From Apostichopus japonicus (Eukaryota; Echinodermata; Holothuroidea; Aspidochirotida; Stichopodidae): 64,000 nucleotides of DNA. Location: the NCBI RefSeq assembly GCF_037975245.1, contig NC_092571.1:731501-795500 (forward strand), in the 5' to 3' direction. The position numbers were made by a program, and so were the translations under genes. This document shows, piece after piece, positions 25,534 through 39,088 of the stretch. Positions within the stretch are counted from its first letter, which is position 1. Each line of letters starts with the position of its first letter. The notes beneath the pieces are model-generated. The model worked only from the letters and a program-made list of their open reading frames with translations, was not told the origin of the DNA and did no database searches.

Positions 25534-28406
25534 AGTATACTTAAGTAGGAATCAGAAGTGAACAGGTATTTAAGTTACTTTCCCCCTCCCCCCACTCCCC
25601 TCCCCACCTCTCAAATTGGCACTGATTTTCCACCATCAGCTGACAAATTTAACACTGTAACCATCATTTAAAGTCCTTGTAAACAGGTAACCAAAAGAAT
25701 CAACTGTTTTTGAAATCATTCTTTTGTGCAGCAAACATTTGTTCTTGTAAAGGTTCAATGAGCTTACTTTAGCTACCAGCAATGTACACTAGTGTGTCTC
25801 GTGTTTACAAATGGTTTCAGCATAGTTTGAACTTTGGTAATAAACCAAACCTAACGAGGCATACCCATACTCCCTGTGGAAGGATAATCCCAAAGGTACA
25901 CATTGGTTATGACATCAGCTGGTTTCACACCTCACCAATTAACTGATTATTTTTGTTAATACCCAAGCCTTGAGGTTAAATGTTTATTTCAGTATTGGTT
26001 GTTCTGCCACTAATTTTCTATACCAAAGCAGCAAATGAGGATGAGCTGTGTAAGGAAAAAATCTCCAAATGGGCTTCGCAGTTTCTTCTGGTCCTAAGTA
26101 CAAGGAAAGAGTTGCGCTCAGTCCAATGTGCAAATCAAACTTGAATATTGTGAAACAACCACAGAGCATGTCTAAAGTAGTTGATGGACAGCTATGCAAC
26201 AAATGTCAAAGTCTATCAAAAAACACTGCCTGTTTGTGCTACCAATGTGATTTCAAGAGAGAGAGCAAACCTTATTTATAGGTCATTGAGTCATAAGTTA
26301 GTCTACCCCTTTCCCTCCCTAAACCCTGACTTTCAATCTTTTCCCCCTGAATATTACTTCTTTGCAATGGAGCTTAGAGATTCCACCGTTTTCTGTTGCT
26401 ACACTATATTGCAACTAACTTCCCTAACACACTGAAAATGTCATCTGCATACTTTACTTCTTCATAGTAACTACTGTTCGACTTGTTTTTCTCTTTCACT
26501 AGAAGCATCAAACTTATCAGATTTTATCTTGCTACAAAACCTGTCTCCCAAAGATGAGCATATCTTAATAGCCTAATGCTTTCAAGACTAGAATATACCC
26601 TCAAGCATGCCACTGTTACCACGGCAACAGCTTTACGAAAAGTCAACCTGGCTTTTATCACAACAGCCCAGGCATGAAAAGGTTCTTTTTCAGCATGTTC
26701 TTTCGAATTATTTCTCCCTCTGTAAGTTGTTACTTAATTTTCTTGTCAAACTGCCTGGCTAACCAACAGCATCATGTACGGAATAAATTTTGTTGGTGTG
26801 CATTAAAAAAATCAACTTTACAGGTGCAAAATTAAATGTTTGTATGGACTTCCTAGAGCATTTTTTCCCCTTTGCATAGCTGTAAAGTAGAAATACCAGA
26901 TGTCAGTGGTAAACAAGTAGCACTGCTATAAAAAATTTTACCAGAAAGAGATCGCTGCTACGTGGTTATGTGATGGAACATCTAATATTCCCTCGTTGTT
27001 GAGACAACAAAAAATGGAAAATTTTTATTGTCACATCAAATAAGTCAAGCCTCATAGTTTCCATAGATTCCCATTTCTTCAATCATCAATTATTTCTCTG
27101 TATCCGTGCATGTTGGAAAGTTTATAATATAATAATTGTGAAAGAGGGGAATGAAATCCCATGTACCTTACTAAGAGTGGCTGTATGCGCATGATTAGCT
27201 CTACTTCAATTGTTCAATTGTTCTATAATTTGAGCAGAAATGCAGACCCATCGTATGTGACTCATGGATTCCAAACCATTATAACTAGCTAACTTCAAGC
27301 AATGAATGTCATGTTCACTTGAAATTTATCTTTTAAGGTTCCTCCTGCTAAATGTTTTCATTTTGTTTTAACATTTGTATCAAAAAAAAACTTTGCCTAA
27401 ATGCTATCTCTTGGACTTCCTAGGCCTCAGTCAGTCAGAACTTCAGTCCAGGTAAAATATGACCTCAGTTGACCTCATCCTTCAGGCAAAATACACTATT
27501 CTTAACCACTCTCAACTTGGTACTTTAAATCTGCTGAAATAACAAAATGTATATATTCACAAATTTCAAGACAAATGTTTCCAGCTCCCCAAAGGGGAAA
27601 TGAGCCAGAGCTGTTGCAACTGTTTCCAGACACTGTTAGCAGAACCAGTTTTAATACAGAGGAGTGAAAATTTGGCCAATTCTGTTTTAATTAAACAGTT
27701 AGTTACTCGAGCGGGGTTGGGGGATTTTCTTGCCGTAAATTTACGGACACTGACGGTGGGAAATGCCTCTCATTTTAAGTAAACATTTACAGACCTGTCA
27801 ATTCTGCTGTCATTATAACCTTTGCATTGTCCTCCATAAAATACATTCCAATTGTCACTTGAACTCATGCTTCAGCCAGTTAAGATTATCTCTGACCTTA
27901 CCTACACAAAGCAGTTATAAAATCCCATAATCCTTTGCCCCAGGCCAAATTTAGTCTCTGCATATGTCTACAGATTACTTCCTTTGTTCACTTAATTGAC
28001 AATGAAGTTTATTAAGGACAGAAATGAGAGCAATGCTGTGCGTGCATGAATCATTCTTAAATTTTTAAACGTAAAAGGTAACTGTCAAGTGTCCACTCTT
28101 TAACCCTCCAGGGAAATATCAAATATTGACTGGGTTCTGACCATAGTCAATCAAATAACTCTCTAAAATATTATTTTATTTAATTGCAACTAATCGCTTA
28201 ATTAGAAATTAAAACAATTAACAGATAATAATATCACAACAGGATCAATCAACAATCCTTGTAAGAACTTTTTCTTTTTACAATTTTAATAACATAACAA
28301 AAACTTAAAAATTGACAAAATTTATAACTGTGTTGTAAAGAGATGACTAAGAATAAGAACACACCTCCAATTGTGTCCTGCATATAGTTCTTGTCCTCAA
28401 CTTGTC

Positions 28407-28536
28407 CCTACCTTACACAAAAGTCCCCGCCACTACCTAACAGGTACAAAAGTCCCGCCCCTACCTAACAGGTACAAAAGTCCCAGCCCCTACCTAACAG
28501 GTACAAAATTCCCTGCCCTTACCTAACAGGTACAAA
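28407..28536. repeat. 29-bp tandem array, 4-5 units
   Basis: The unit is CTACCTAACA, GGTACAAAAG, TCCCGCCCC. It has the same period as the 20.2-kb array but an unrelated sequence. Confidence 0.9.
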
Positions 28537-29835
28537 GTCATATTCTGGATTCCTCAATTCCCAAGTTTTTACTTCAAGCACCCCATAGTTCTACTACATC
28601 TGTGTGCAGTTCATGATATCAATTAATTCTGTAGAAAGTTTCATAACATTGCTAGTATGTACTATATGGATCCTTTCTGGCCCCTTCTTCCCTTCCCACC
28701 GATTTAGATTTACATTTTCTTCTCTGCCCAATTGTTCAGGATATACCAATCAATGGTAAACAAATCCATTAATTATAGTGCAATAGTAGTTTTCTTCCCT
28801 TCCAAAGCATTATTATTGTTGTTAGCTGGTTCTCTTCATTACAGGTTGCAGCTATCCACTCTATATATTCTTCTTCTTCCATGTTCTCAAGTTGTGTCAA
28901 ATGGATGCAAATATTGACTGTCTTTTACAAAATGCGCTTCTGCTCCAGCAGAATGCAAACAAACCTGCCACATAGACCCCATATGCTAGACATTATTATT
29001 CATTATGCAAACAACTGACACATAGCTGAAGTCCTTTACCGATTGTCAAATCCTCTTCCCTCTTAGTAAAAAGACTTTTAGACTATCCTACCTCAAATTG
29101 AGTAGTTTCCATGGTGACATTTACCAAGAAGAATCAAATTTGACAGGATAGCTAAAAATTTCAAATGGCAAAGAATTCGGCTGAACTTTCAGCCCAATTA
29201 CAGTTGTATTGAACAATACAAAGAGCATTTCGCAAGCCCTTGAAAAAGAGCCGTAGCGAGACTTTTTGATGAAGGAAAAGCGAATTAATATCCAATCTTA
29301 ATGTGTAATGCATTTTTTAATCTAAATGCCGCAAAATGTTTAAGATGTCAGGAAATGAGACAGATATTCTGGTTCTGATGTAGAATGATGAATCAAACAC
29401 GTCTAAGAAAAGAATGGTTAAAATGATTAACACTTTTCCTCAATGACATGAATGCTAAGAGTTGGATTTCTGGTGGTATAGTTTATAGCAGGTGCACTGC
29501 CATGCCAGTCATTTAACCCTATATCCCACTGAACATCAGAAGAGACCACACATGCTACCCAAGCTGCTAAAGTTTACCCATTTTATGTTCCTCTCCTTTC
29601 GTAGTTACTAGATGGACGGACTTTCTTGATGCCATAATATGTGCATGTTGAACCTTAGGTCATGGTATATATATAAGATATTTTGTAACCATGGTAATAC
29701 AGAATTAGCATTAATATAGCAGCTCAAGAGTACCTGTTCCATCAGTTTAATCTTTCAGTGATCTCTGGCTACATACTCTCAAATTGCATACAACTTGTTA
29801 GTAGGATCGTTGTCTGAATATTTAGGTTTATTCAT

Positions 29836-29950
29836 AGACCGGAGGGTCCCGGACAGAGGGCAGTGTTAAAAGGTTACCAGTTCATTCTAGACACGGTAGA
29901 ACGAGAGTGCTATGGTTGTGGGGAGACAGGTAAGTGAGGAGTGAAATAAA
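29836..29950 (+). mobile_element. Retroposon-like 115-bp insertion with flanking direct repeats
   Basis: The insert is bounded by 15-base direct repeats, TTTAGGTTTATTCAT at 29821-29835 and the same with one change at 29951-29965, and it ends in an A-rich GAAATAAA. A target duplication plus A-rich 3' end is the signature of LINE-mobilised short elements. The insert is GC-richer than its surroundings, starting AGACCGGAGGGTCCCGG. Its 3' half is shared with four other sites in this window. No tRNA A/B boxes were recognised, so the source RNA is unknown. Confidence 0.5.
29891..29940 (+). repeat. Dispersed repeat family, copy A
   Basis: The copy has GGTAGA, then GAGAGTGC, then GGAGACAGGTAAGTGAGGA, and lies inside the 115-bp insertion. 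It is one of five related copies, all on the plus strand. Confidence 0.6.
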
Positions 29951-30757
29951 TTTAGGTTTATTTATATCCCGCAATACAAAAGTTTAGAAGCTGACCAACT
30001 CTAACAATTCTATGCATAGCATTTTCTTCAAATTAAGAAAAAGCATTTTTTTATTTAATCTGTTATACTAAATATTAATAGTTTCATTAACCATGTAGTA
30101 TGAAAACCACCACAGATATATTAACTGTATTTAAGTCACCTAATTTGTAATATGGTCATTTTACTGGAGTAAATTAATACTGGAGCATATGGAGAGCATT
30201 ACTAATATTCATCCTTACCTACTGTAGATGGATCATGCCAGTAGCCCTCTGCTATGGTTACATAACAACATGAACTGACAACATACACACACAATGGGTG
30301 CCTTTGTTCCTACTGCAACCAATCACTTCATAAACAGTGCCAAACACCAATAGTATTTGATCACCTTTTCAATTTTCTTCCATATTTGTTCACAGTGTTT
30401 ATAAAAGATCTTACAATTGCTTTGTTCCACCTGGCAAACATTGAGTAGCATAGATTAATGCGGTATTTTACAAAGGAAATGCCAGAATGGGTCTGACATA
30501 TCCATGAGAGGTAGAATGTCTAGTAACTATGCATCAAAATTTCAGCATTTAAGCATATGGCAATCATCACCAAGGCAGTGTTTATCTATATAAATAGCTT
30601 AATCCCTCCTTAATAAGAACGTGAGAGATCAGGACAATTGAATTTTCTATGATTTATTTCATTAATTACAGAGCCTTGTTGCAGGAAATCACAAAGTCAT
30701 GCATCCAACCTCCTCCTTTCAATACTCACTGCTCAGGTAGAGTAAAGGTTGTGTGAT

Positions 30758-30776
30758 GGGGGGGGGGGGGCGGGGG
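30758..30776 (+). repeat. Poly-G run
   Basis: Thirteen G are followed by C and five more G. It is an assembly- and replication-slippage-prone site with nothing else nearby. Confidence 0.85.
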
Positions 30777-31787
30777 AGTAACGGATGCAAACAGCCAAAC
30801 ACAATAAATTAATTTCAGATGTCCAGTAGATTAAACTTACAACAAATACTTCTGATGAACATCTTGTATTTCCTGAAGTTGATTGAAATTATCAAAGAAA
30901 AGTTTCACTTTAGATCGAATTTGTACTTAACAAACATCTTCGAAGCAATGATCAGAAGGTTGTACGGAGGTTAAAATAAATAATACATATTTAATTACAA
31001 AATTTTGCTGTAGACCATAAACGTTACTTCTTGGCCAAACAGACCTCATACTAGCAATGTAACAATCAATTCATTTTGCAACAAATATGCATCCCCCACC
31101 TCTTCTTACCTCATCTCTGCTCTACAAAACTAGAAGGCCAACTCTTCTTTCATTTTATGTTAAGAAACATTTCATTTTTCTTTTGCATCATCAATTTCAA
31201 AATCAAGTAGTGTCAAAGGAGAAGTCACATTCATTATTGTAAAATGAAGGCATTTTTAATTAAGCCAGTGCAGAGCTGTTTCAAGGTTCTACTGAGTCAC
31301 AGAACTGCAACTATCATTACCGTATTTCATCTTCCACAATTATGTTCCTCTCAAATAGACACAACTTTTTGTTCTTTCTACACTGCTTTTAATATATTTT
31401 AACTTGAAAACCACAAAAGCAGAATTGTGGATCTATGCATGTTCAAAAAGTTGATTAAATAGAAATTTTGCAAGAAAATCCATACCAATTAAATTATTAC
31501 GTTGGTAAATTTAATTCTGTCCAATGATCCTTCCCAAAATGAAGAAACTGAAGAGCATCATCTATCCTTAATTAGAAGTAAATTTGCTTTGATAACAACA
31601 AACCGCTTCACGATCAGTACAACCAAGGGGGGATAGATGAAACCATTGCATGCTGTTGTATGCTACAGACATATATCCATGTAAGTTTACATAATGAAAC
31701 CAAAGCCTGTACAGTACAGAAAGTCAACACTGAACCATAGGTAGGCAGGATTGTAGATAGCACATGCTGTATTAGTGGAACATTTTA

Positions 31788-32690
31788 CATGATTTTAATG
31801 CTCAGTTCGCATTACATGGTTTTAATGCTCTGTTCAAATTACATGGCTTAAATGCCATTACACAGGTTTAAAGCTTGGTTCATATTACACAGTTTAATGC
31901 TCCGTTCACACTTTACATGGTCTCAGTGCTCCGTTCCTATTACATAATCTCAAAGCTCCGTTTGTATAACATGGTTTTAATGCTACATTCCCGTTACATG
32001 GTCGTAATGCTCCATTCCCATAACATGGTTTTAATGCTCCGTTTTCATTACATGGTTTTAATGCTCCGTTTTCATTACATGGTTTTAATGCTCCGTTTGG
32101 AGTACATGGTTTTAATGCTCCGTTTGGAGTACATGGTTTTAATGCTCCGTTTGCAGTACATGGTTTTAATGCTGTTTGTATTACATGGTTTTAATGCTCC
32201 ATTCCCATTACATGTTTAGAATGCTCCATTCCCATTACATGGTTTTAATGCTCATTCCCGTTACATGGTTTTAATGCTCCATTCCTGTTACATGGTCTAA
32301 ATGCTCCATTCCCGTTACATGGTTTCAATGCTCCATTCCCATTACATGTTCAGAATGCTCCATTCCTGTTACATGGTTAGAATGCTCCATTCCAGTAACA
32401 TAGTCTTAATGCTCCATTCCTGTTACATGGTTTTAATGCTCCATTCCCATTACATGGTCTTAATGCTACATTCCTGTTACATGGTCTTAATGCTCCATTC
32501 CAGTTACATGGTCGTAATGCTCCATTCCCATTACATGGTCTTCATGCTCCATTCCCGTTACATGGTTTTAATGCTCCGTTTGCAGTACATGGTTTTAATG
32601 CTCCGTTTGTATAACATGGCTTTAATGCTCCATTCCCATTACATGTTTAGTATGCTCCATTCCAAATATATATGGTCTTAATGCTCCATT
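31788..32690. repeat. 27-bp minisatellite, about 33 units
   Basis: The unit is TTACATGGTT, TTAATGCTCC, ATTCCCG. Variants ending GTTTTCA, GTTTGGA and GTTTGCA occur in adjacent runs, which shows local homogenisation. The unit is nine codons, so plus-strand frames at 31875-32219 and 32301-32681 read M-L-H-S-x-Y-M-V-L repeats. I consider these by-products because units with one- or two-base changes in length break the frame. Confidence 0.95.
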
Positions 32691-33007
32691 CCCGAAATCA
32701 CTGATGCACTACGTTTATGACGGCTTAACAATGTTTATAAAACATATCTAATTTATAAGAAAAATCACCGAATATTAAGGAAGAAATTAATCTGCATTCA
32801 AACACAGTTTTTGTTGCAACTACTTTAGGAACTGCAGTGTGGGTTATGTCACAATCTGCATTTGCCCAGATGACATCAAGTATATTTGAAATATCCATCC
32901 TAAACGATTACAAAATTGTTTCTCTGTCAAACGCAATATCAGCGTTCGCATACTTGGAAAATTGTTTATCGCTTTTCGAGGAACTTCTTAGGGCTAAACA
33001 GACAATT

Positions 33008-33105
33008 CTTTTAATGCTCTGTTCATATTACATGGTTTTAATGCTTTATTCATATTACACAATTTTCATGCATTGTTAATATTTAATGCTTTTGCCTTTA
33101 ATAAT
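33008..33105. repeat. Detached units of the 27-bp minisatellite
   Basis: Three to four units (TTTTAATGCTCTGTTCATAT and variants) reappear after about 315 bp of non-repeat sequence at 32691-33007. That spacer either inserted into the array or is an eroded or unique segment. Confidence 0.8.
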
Positions 33106-35394
33106 GCTTTTTCCCCTTATTCATGACACATTGTTTTGCATTTCTCCCTCTATTTCTCGACAATTTTTCAGGAGCTTCCATTGTCACCTGATTGTTTTTC
33201 ATGGCTTATGATAAAGAATAAAAGACAGACCAGACAGAAAGATACACATCGTCAACTGGATGGAATGTGGTTCCATTCAAAGCGAAACACTCCATAACTA
33301 GCAAGAAATATTCAAAACAGATAATTCAGAAAACTTTCAAAACAACTTAGTAGTTGGTCTGATTAGATTGTTAAAGTATCCAGGGATAATATTTTGTAGA
33401 AAGACTTAAAACTCAGCTATATTGAAAGGAAGTTTATACAAAAGGCTCCAAACTTTTCATGCATCCAGCCAACACAGACACCCAGTAGTAAGTACCATTA
33501 TTCAATAAGTGTGAGTCACAAATAATGGACTCAACTGAAATAGTCAAAAGCAGTGCTCTAGTTTATTCTCTCCAGTTCTCTCTATATCTCTGATTTTACA
33601 GTTATTATAATATTGTAGTTATATTTTTCATTTTGTCTTCTAACTCTTCTTCTTGACAACCAACATTTCGCCAGGTAGGTGGATCTATCATACTAGAATA
33701 CATGTGCATGCATGGTGCACACACAATTCATATTGACAGTATTATTGCTGATACCTGAGTGTACCTGGCCACTGGACTCCTAATACCCACATTTCACACT
33801 ATAATTTAACATCAATTAAGCAAGAAAACTGTTTGCCTTGAACACTACTGAACTAGAACAGGGTTAATTTGGTTCATGGTGGTCACAATCCTGCACTATT
33901 CTGAAAAACCAATTAATATCTTGTCAGTTAGAAACATATCATCCCAGTTCAAGGCAGATGATAAATTGTGACATACATTGAAATTAGGTCAGAATAGCAC
34001 AGATCTGTATTGTGTTAATGATTCTTCCTAGAATAACATAACATATAAAGCCCTCAGTAACTAAACACATATACTGTACAAATATGAACATGCCCTCCCA
34101 AATACTGATTCAACTAAAATATAAAATAATCTCTTTAGTTTTAAAGAAATAAAATGACTGTAAATGATGAGGTCAAACCATATGAACACAGAAAGCCAAT
34201 ATAGGCTAAATGATACTTGCCTCACATTTATTTGAGAACATTTAATAGTTAGTCTACACATAAGATTTTCAATATTTGACTAAATACCATAGACAAAGCT
34301 TGCTAAATTCGGGTGTTTTCAGGCTTCTTCCTGCTAACCTCAAAAGACCTTTGCCCTCCACAAAAAGGTCGGACCTACATACAGACTTATCATGTATCAA
34401 ATTCACATTTGCTTTACTTATTGTGAAGATTTCAGACTCTGACCTCAAATTAACTTTGACATTAACAAAAACAAAATTGGGTATTTGAACTCACTGAGGT
34501 GAATCCTGACACAATGTATGAAGTTCAACTACAATGTACGTTTGAGTTTACAAGCCAAGGTTTCATACATACACACGCTATCACCCATTGCAATCTCTGG
34601 CAAAGAAACAAATAGTGCAGTAAAAAATATATATGGTAGTACTGTTAAGACAAACTTCTTCATAAAAGTGACTTGTTATGTGCAACTATGATAAGAAAAT
34701 TCATCTCTTTCATATTGGTCAACTTTTCTGAAAATAAAACCATGAAAATCATGACGTTATCGATGCATGCTATAAAGTCATCTAGAATCATTTGGTCAAA
34801 TGACCTGACATTGTTGTCACTGTTGTCACAACACTGTTACTGCCTCTTTTAACGAACAAGGAACACTCAAAGCAAGTAGTACTACAATAACTTGAAAAGT
34901 GCATAAAAGATGACATTGTGAGTATGAATAAAATCAACTAAAGATATCAGAGGCAGATGGCTGGGATGTTATTGTAAGAGTTATTAGTGTCATGGCAATG
35001 TATTTAATTGCTTTTCTCTGTGAGTCCTTCACTAATTTCGCTTAAACTACCAACAAAAATTACAGCCTCTGCTATCCAGGAAGTGGATAATCATGCAAGC
35101 ACCATACATTTCTCAACTCATCTGGAAATACTTCAAATTTTGTTATTAAATTTGGTTGACAAGGCAGGAAATGAAACAATGCTACAGTTGCCTTGCCATG
35201 AAAGTAAGACATCCTTCAGCCACAAACTATTGAAAAATAACCTTTCTTGTCATTTTAACAAGGTTGCTACAACAGACTGTTCAAAACAGTTTATCAATCT
35301 GCTCCTAAACAGCAAAGATAATCCAATATGACAGATCATCATTTTGTTCATCACTTTGTACATAATTGCTTTTAGGGGTAATTGAGGGAGAATG
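33106..35394. other. Non-coding sequence
   Basis: Unique sequence. A 107-codon frame at 35008-35331 begins with TTG and has no recognisable domain, so it is probably chance. Confidence 0.4.
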
Positions 35395-35712
35395 GACAGT
35401 TAAGGAGGGAGGAAGGGGATAGTGTGGGAGAAGGGACATGGGAGGGAGGTCACTGAATATTCCTCACGACATGATTATCTGTCACAGTTGCAAACTAAAT
35501 ATATTGTTTTAGGGGAAAGTGAGGGAGGGGGCAGGGAGGGAGAGGGGGAGCGAGGGAGAGGGGGCAGTGAGGGAGATGGGAGAGTGAGGGAGAGGGGAGA
35601 GTGAGGGAGAGGGGACAGCGAGGGAGAGAGGCAGCGAGGGAGAGGGGAGAGCGAGGGAGGGAAAGAATGGGAGGGGAGTCACTGAATATTCCTCACAACA
35701 TGATTATCTGTC
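35395..35712 (+). repeat. Purine-rich GGGAGA array inside a 229-bp duplication
   Basis: Many GAGGGAGAGGGG-type units occupy about 35515-35670. The array is flanked by two copies of a 50-60-bp unique segment containing TCACTGAATATTCCTCAC and CATGATTATCTGTCA (35450 and 35679). The purine array therefore grew inside, or was copied with, a tandem duplication. G-quadruplex potential is high on the plus strand. Confidence 0.85.
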
Positions 35713-37611
35713 AGAGCTGCAAACATAACATATTTTTGCATTTCTGACTTGTAATAATCATCTTTCCTACAAATTTAGTATCACAATAAACAATTGTCAG
35801 TTCTATAAGAATGCAACACCTTCCAAACCCCTTCCTGGCCCATTTCCACCTTCCAAATCCCTTGCCCTGCCCATTTCCTATCTCATGCAGCAGAAACATT
35901 TCAACTACCTTTTTAACCACACAGAACTGATGGTTATTAATGAATTTATTTCACTTTTCACTTACAAATTAGCATATTGTTTGTATCTCCCTCTCTAATG
36001 TACAGCAAACCAGCTCCTGAATTAGCATTATTATAACACAAGCCACATGTATTCATAGACTGCAATATAAGCATCAGTTGCACTAAATATTACAAGTCTT
36101 ATGAATGCACATAAATTCAAACAAATTTATACAATAAATGAATAATGGAGACAGCAGAGACAGGAGGAAGTGTCACCACATCGCCAATCCCCAAAGAGGA
36201 AAACATTGAAAATTATGCCAGTCACAGGCCAAAATGGGTGAATTCTTGTACATATACAACAGTCCTGAGAATAATTTAATACTTGAGTACAACCAATGAG
36301 AGGCCAGTTACATCAGGGTTGATGCATCTCTTGGTAACATATGTAACACCAACCTACATAGTCGACTTGGATCACAGAAAAGATGACAAAACTATGTCAT
36401 CAGTTCCCGCTAAATAGAATGAGTGCTGGCCTGAAAGTCCTCACAAAGTTAACAAAATCTTCATTTGGTTTTTATGCCTAATAATGGACATTTCAGTGGA
36501 CAGCCTTTTGAATCTGTTCAGCATTTACAGTTGACTCAAAATACAAAAGAACAACATCCATTTGTTTTCCATGTTTTTCATGTTTTAAAATGTGTTTGTC
36601 ATGTGCTCATAGTAATACTTTCATTTTCAAAAATTCATTTAGTGATTTGTCCTGAAAAGTAGTCCATAAGTATAAACTTCTTGTTTCCAACCTCCCATTT
36701 GTTCCTGTGTCTTGACTCCTCTGGCACCAGGTGGGCCATTTAATAGTTTCTGATAACCAATGTTATTCAAATTCAATTTAATTCTTGCCCTTGGGTTTGC
36801 TCTAGAGAACTTTAGCTCACAGGATCACATTTATTTCCAAAAACAATTACCATCTTTGTCTTAAAGGGCAGTTCCGGAATGTGATCTACTGGGATTCCGT
36901 CCAACATTAGTAGCCTGCCTATGTGTCACATAACTTGGCAACCTTGACAGTATATTGCTAGATTGTCATGAATGAAACTAGCTCAAAGTTCCAGTTTTCT
37001 TGACATCTTAGAAATGTATTTCACTTGTCATCATTTAAGACAAATCGACTGCTGACACAATTCATTTGTAGCAATCTCAGCCACTCCTAGCCATTGAATC
37101 CCTCCATTTTTGTATCACCAGCTCAAAATACTGACGGCTATAATTAGATCTAAGGCTCTATAACAATCTGTTCGTTTTAACATAATTTCAGTTTGACACT
37201 AGTTAGTATTGGGGCCCTTTACCTGAGCAAATGCTCTGACGATGCTGTGATGTATATCAACTTGATAAGGAAAAGCTGCTCAATAAAGAAATTTTGAAAT
37301 TTCATCTGATTCCTTGCACAAATGGGAGCTGTCAATTACTGTCAAATTTCTGTTTAATTAACCAAACACTATTTGTCTATTGTGATGGAGTGTACCTGGT
37401 ACCATGGTCTTCAATCAAACAGTGAGATAAGTTAGAGAAACCCTCAGGCATCACAGGATCACAATTCATTTCTTAATCTGTATAACCACAGCAAGCACTT
37501 GACAAATGCTACACTAACATATCATATTCCATCAACCAGTTTCTATTACAATACCATCACTGTAAGCCTACCTCCTTAAACAGTCAGTTGCTAGTCAAAT
37601 AAAATCAGCTG

Positions 37612-37702
37612 CCACCAGCCGACAGTCATTATAATATAACAAACTCAATATATAACAAAAATAACAAACACCAGCTGACAGTCATTATAATGTAACAAAC
37701 TC
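37612..37702. repeat. Two-copy direct repeat around TAACAAACTC
   Basis: ACCAGCYGACAGTCATTATAAT followed by TAACAAACTC (split here by one variable base) occurs twice about 60 bp apart. Confidence 0.75.
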
Positions 37703-37834
37703 TTATCCTCATAAATAGCAATTAGCAAATTCTACTGCATTAGTACAGTTGATTTGTCTAAAGGCTCCAGTACTTTGAAAAGTTGCAATAATTTTTGCCC
37801 AATTAAACAAGAGCTTGAAGTTGGAACCACCCTT

Positions 37835-38242
37835 TCAATTCAGGAATCACATCCATTGAGAACTGCTACATGGTGGCAGGTATAACACACCCCCCCCCCC
37901 CAACTTTAAGTTCAGGAATCATATTTGTTGAGGACTACTACATTGTTGCATGTACAACCCCCCCCCCCATCCTTAAGTTCAGGAATCACATCCATTGAGG
38001 GCTGCTACATTGTGGCATGTACAACCCCCCCCCCATCCTTCAGTTCAGGAATCACATCCATTGAGGACTGCTACATTGTGGCATGTACACACACCCCCCC
38101 CATCCTTAAGTTCAGGAATCATATTTGTTGAGGACTGTTACATTGTGGCATGTATAACTAGCCCCCCCCCCCATCCTTAAATCCTTAAGTTCAGAAATCA
38201 CATCCATTGAGGACCACTACATGGTGGCATGTATAACACTCA
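37835..38242. repeat. About 65-bp tandem array with poly-C tracts, 6 units
   Basis: Each unit has TTCAGGAATCA, a variable block, GAGGACTGCTACATTGTGGC and ATGTACAAC followed by 8 to 13 C. Two types occur, with either CATCCATTG (A) or TATTTGTTG (B), in the order A-B-A-A-B-A. This points to higher-order duplication of blocks. Frames at 37925-38180 are by-products. Confidence 0.92.
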
Positions 38243-39000
38243 TTAAGAACCCTGTAATATAACTACATGAACTATTAATATCTTTATATGTGTAAGGTCA
38301 TCCTTGATACATGGAGTTACCCTTTGAAAATCCAAGCCTGTACATTAATTTGTAATACATTTAATTGGAACAACATATTGAATTCTATAGTTCTTGCTCA
38401 GATGAAATCCCTACTCCAGTGCAATTCCTATCTTATAAACTCTATTACATACTGTACATTGGAGCAAAATGTTTCCAGCTAGGCTGATCTTCACAGTCAA
38501 GCTTCACGCTCAACTTAGAGGAGAAAAAAATCCAACCCATCATCTTAAACTTACATATCACACATGTATGGTACTGAAACATTTCATCACTTTGCATACT
38601 AAACTTATTCATGCATTGATTTTAATTTGTCGGTTTCCTCCTCTCACAGCACAATATAAAGCTAAATGTGTATGTCATACCAACACCTACAACAGATGGT
38701 TAATATACCTCAACTAATAAACTGTTTCATTTTTTGTCCTCATCTCATTTGGCAAGAGTAAAGTTTCCTCCTAAAACTTTTCTGCTATGATTACCATGAC
38801 CCCCCAGGGGATGTGGTTTGTCATAAGAGACCTTCTTTTGTTTGGTGTTTATAGTGAAAATAAACTGCACCACTAGATAGAAAGAACAAGCCTAATGGGA
38901 GAGCACTGGCCATGAAATGACTGCTTGTACATACTCCTGATGTTGGCAGACGTGATTGCTCTTCTCTTCAGTTTGTGAATGCCTTCTCACCTGCCTCATT

Positions 39001-39088
39001 CAGGGAGGGGGAGGGGGAGGGGAAGGGAAGGGAAGGGGAAGGGGAAGGGGCAGGGAAGGAGAGGGGGATGGGGAAGGGGAGGGGTACA
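39001..39088 (+). repeat. GGGGA/GGGAA purine microsatellite
   Basis: Nearly 90 bases are A/G only apart from single C and T interruptions, with G-runs of 3 to 5. This gives G-quadruplex or triplex potential. Confidence 0.85.

Larger units (their letters stand above)
20481..28406. other. Non-coding sequence
   Basis: Unique AT-rich sequence apart from the listed short repeats and a C-rich stretch near 25580. Two opposed short frames near 26000-26280 have no recognisable domain. The plus-strand frame at 24374-24664 starts with TTG and matches nothing I know. Confidence 0.4.

Noticed and set aside
31875-32681. Repeat proteins of M-L-H-S-x-Y-M-V-L units
   Set aside because: They are by-products of a 27-bp period. 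The frame is broken between 32219 and 32301 by unit-length changes, and there is no flanking coding signal.
35008-35331. 107-codon plus-strand frame
   Set aside because: It starts at TTG, has no domain and no coding-like composition.
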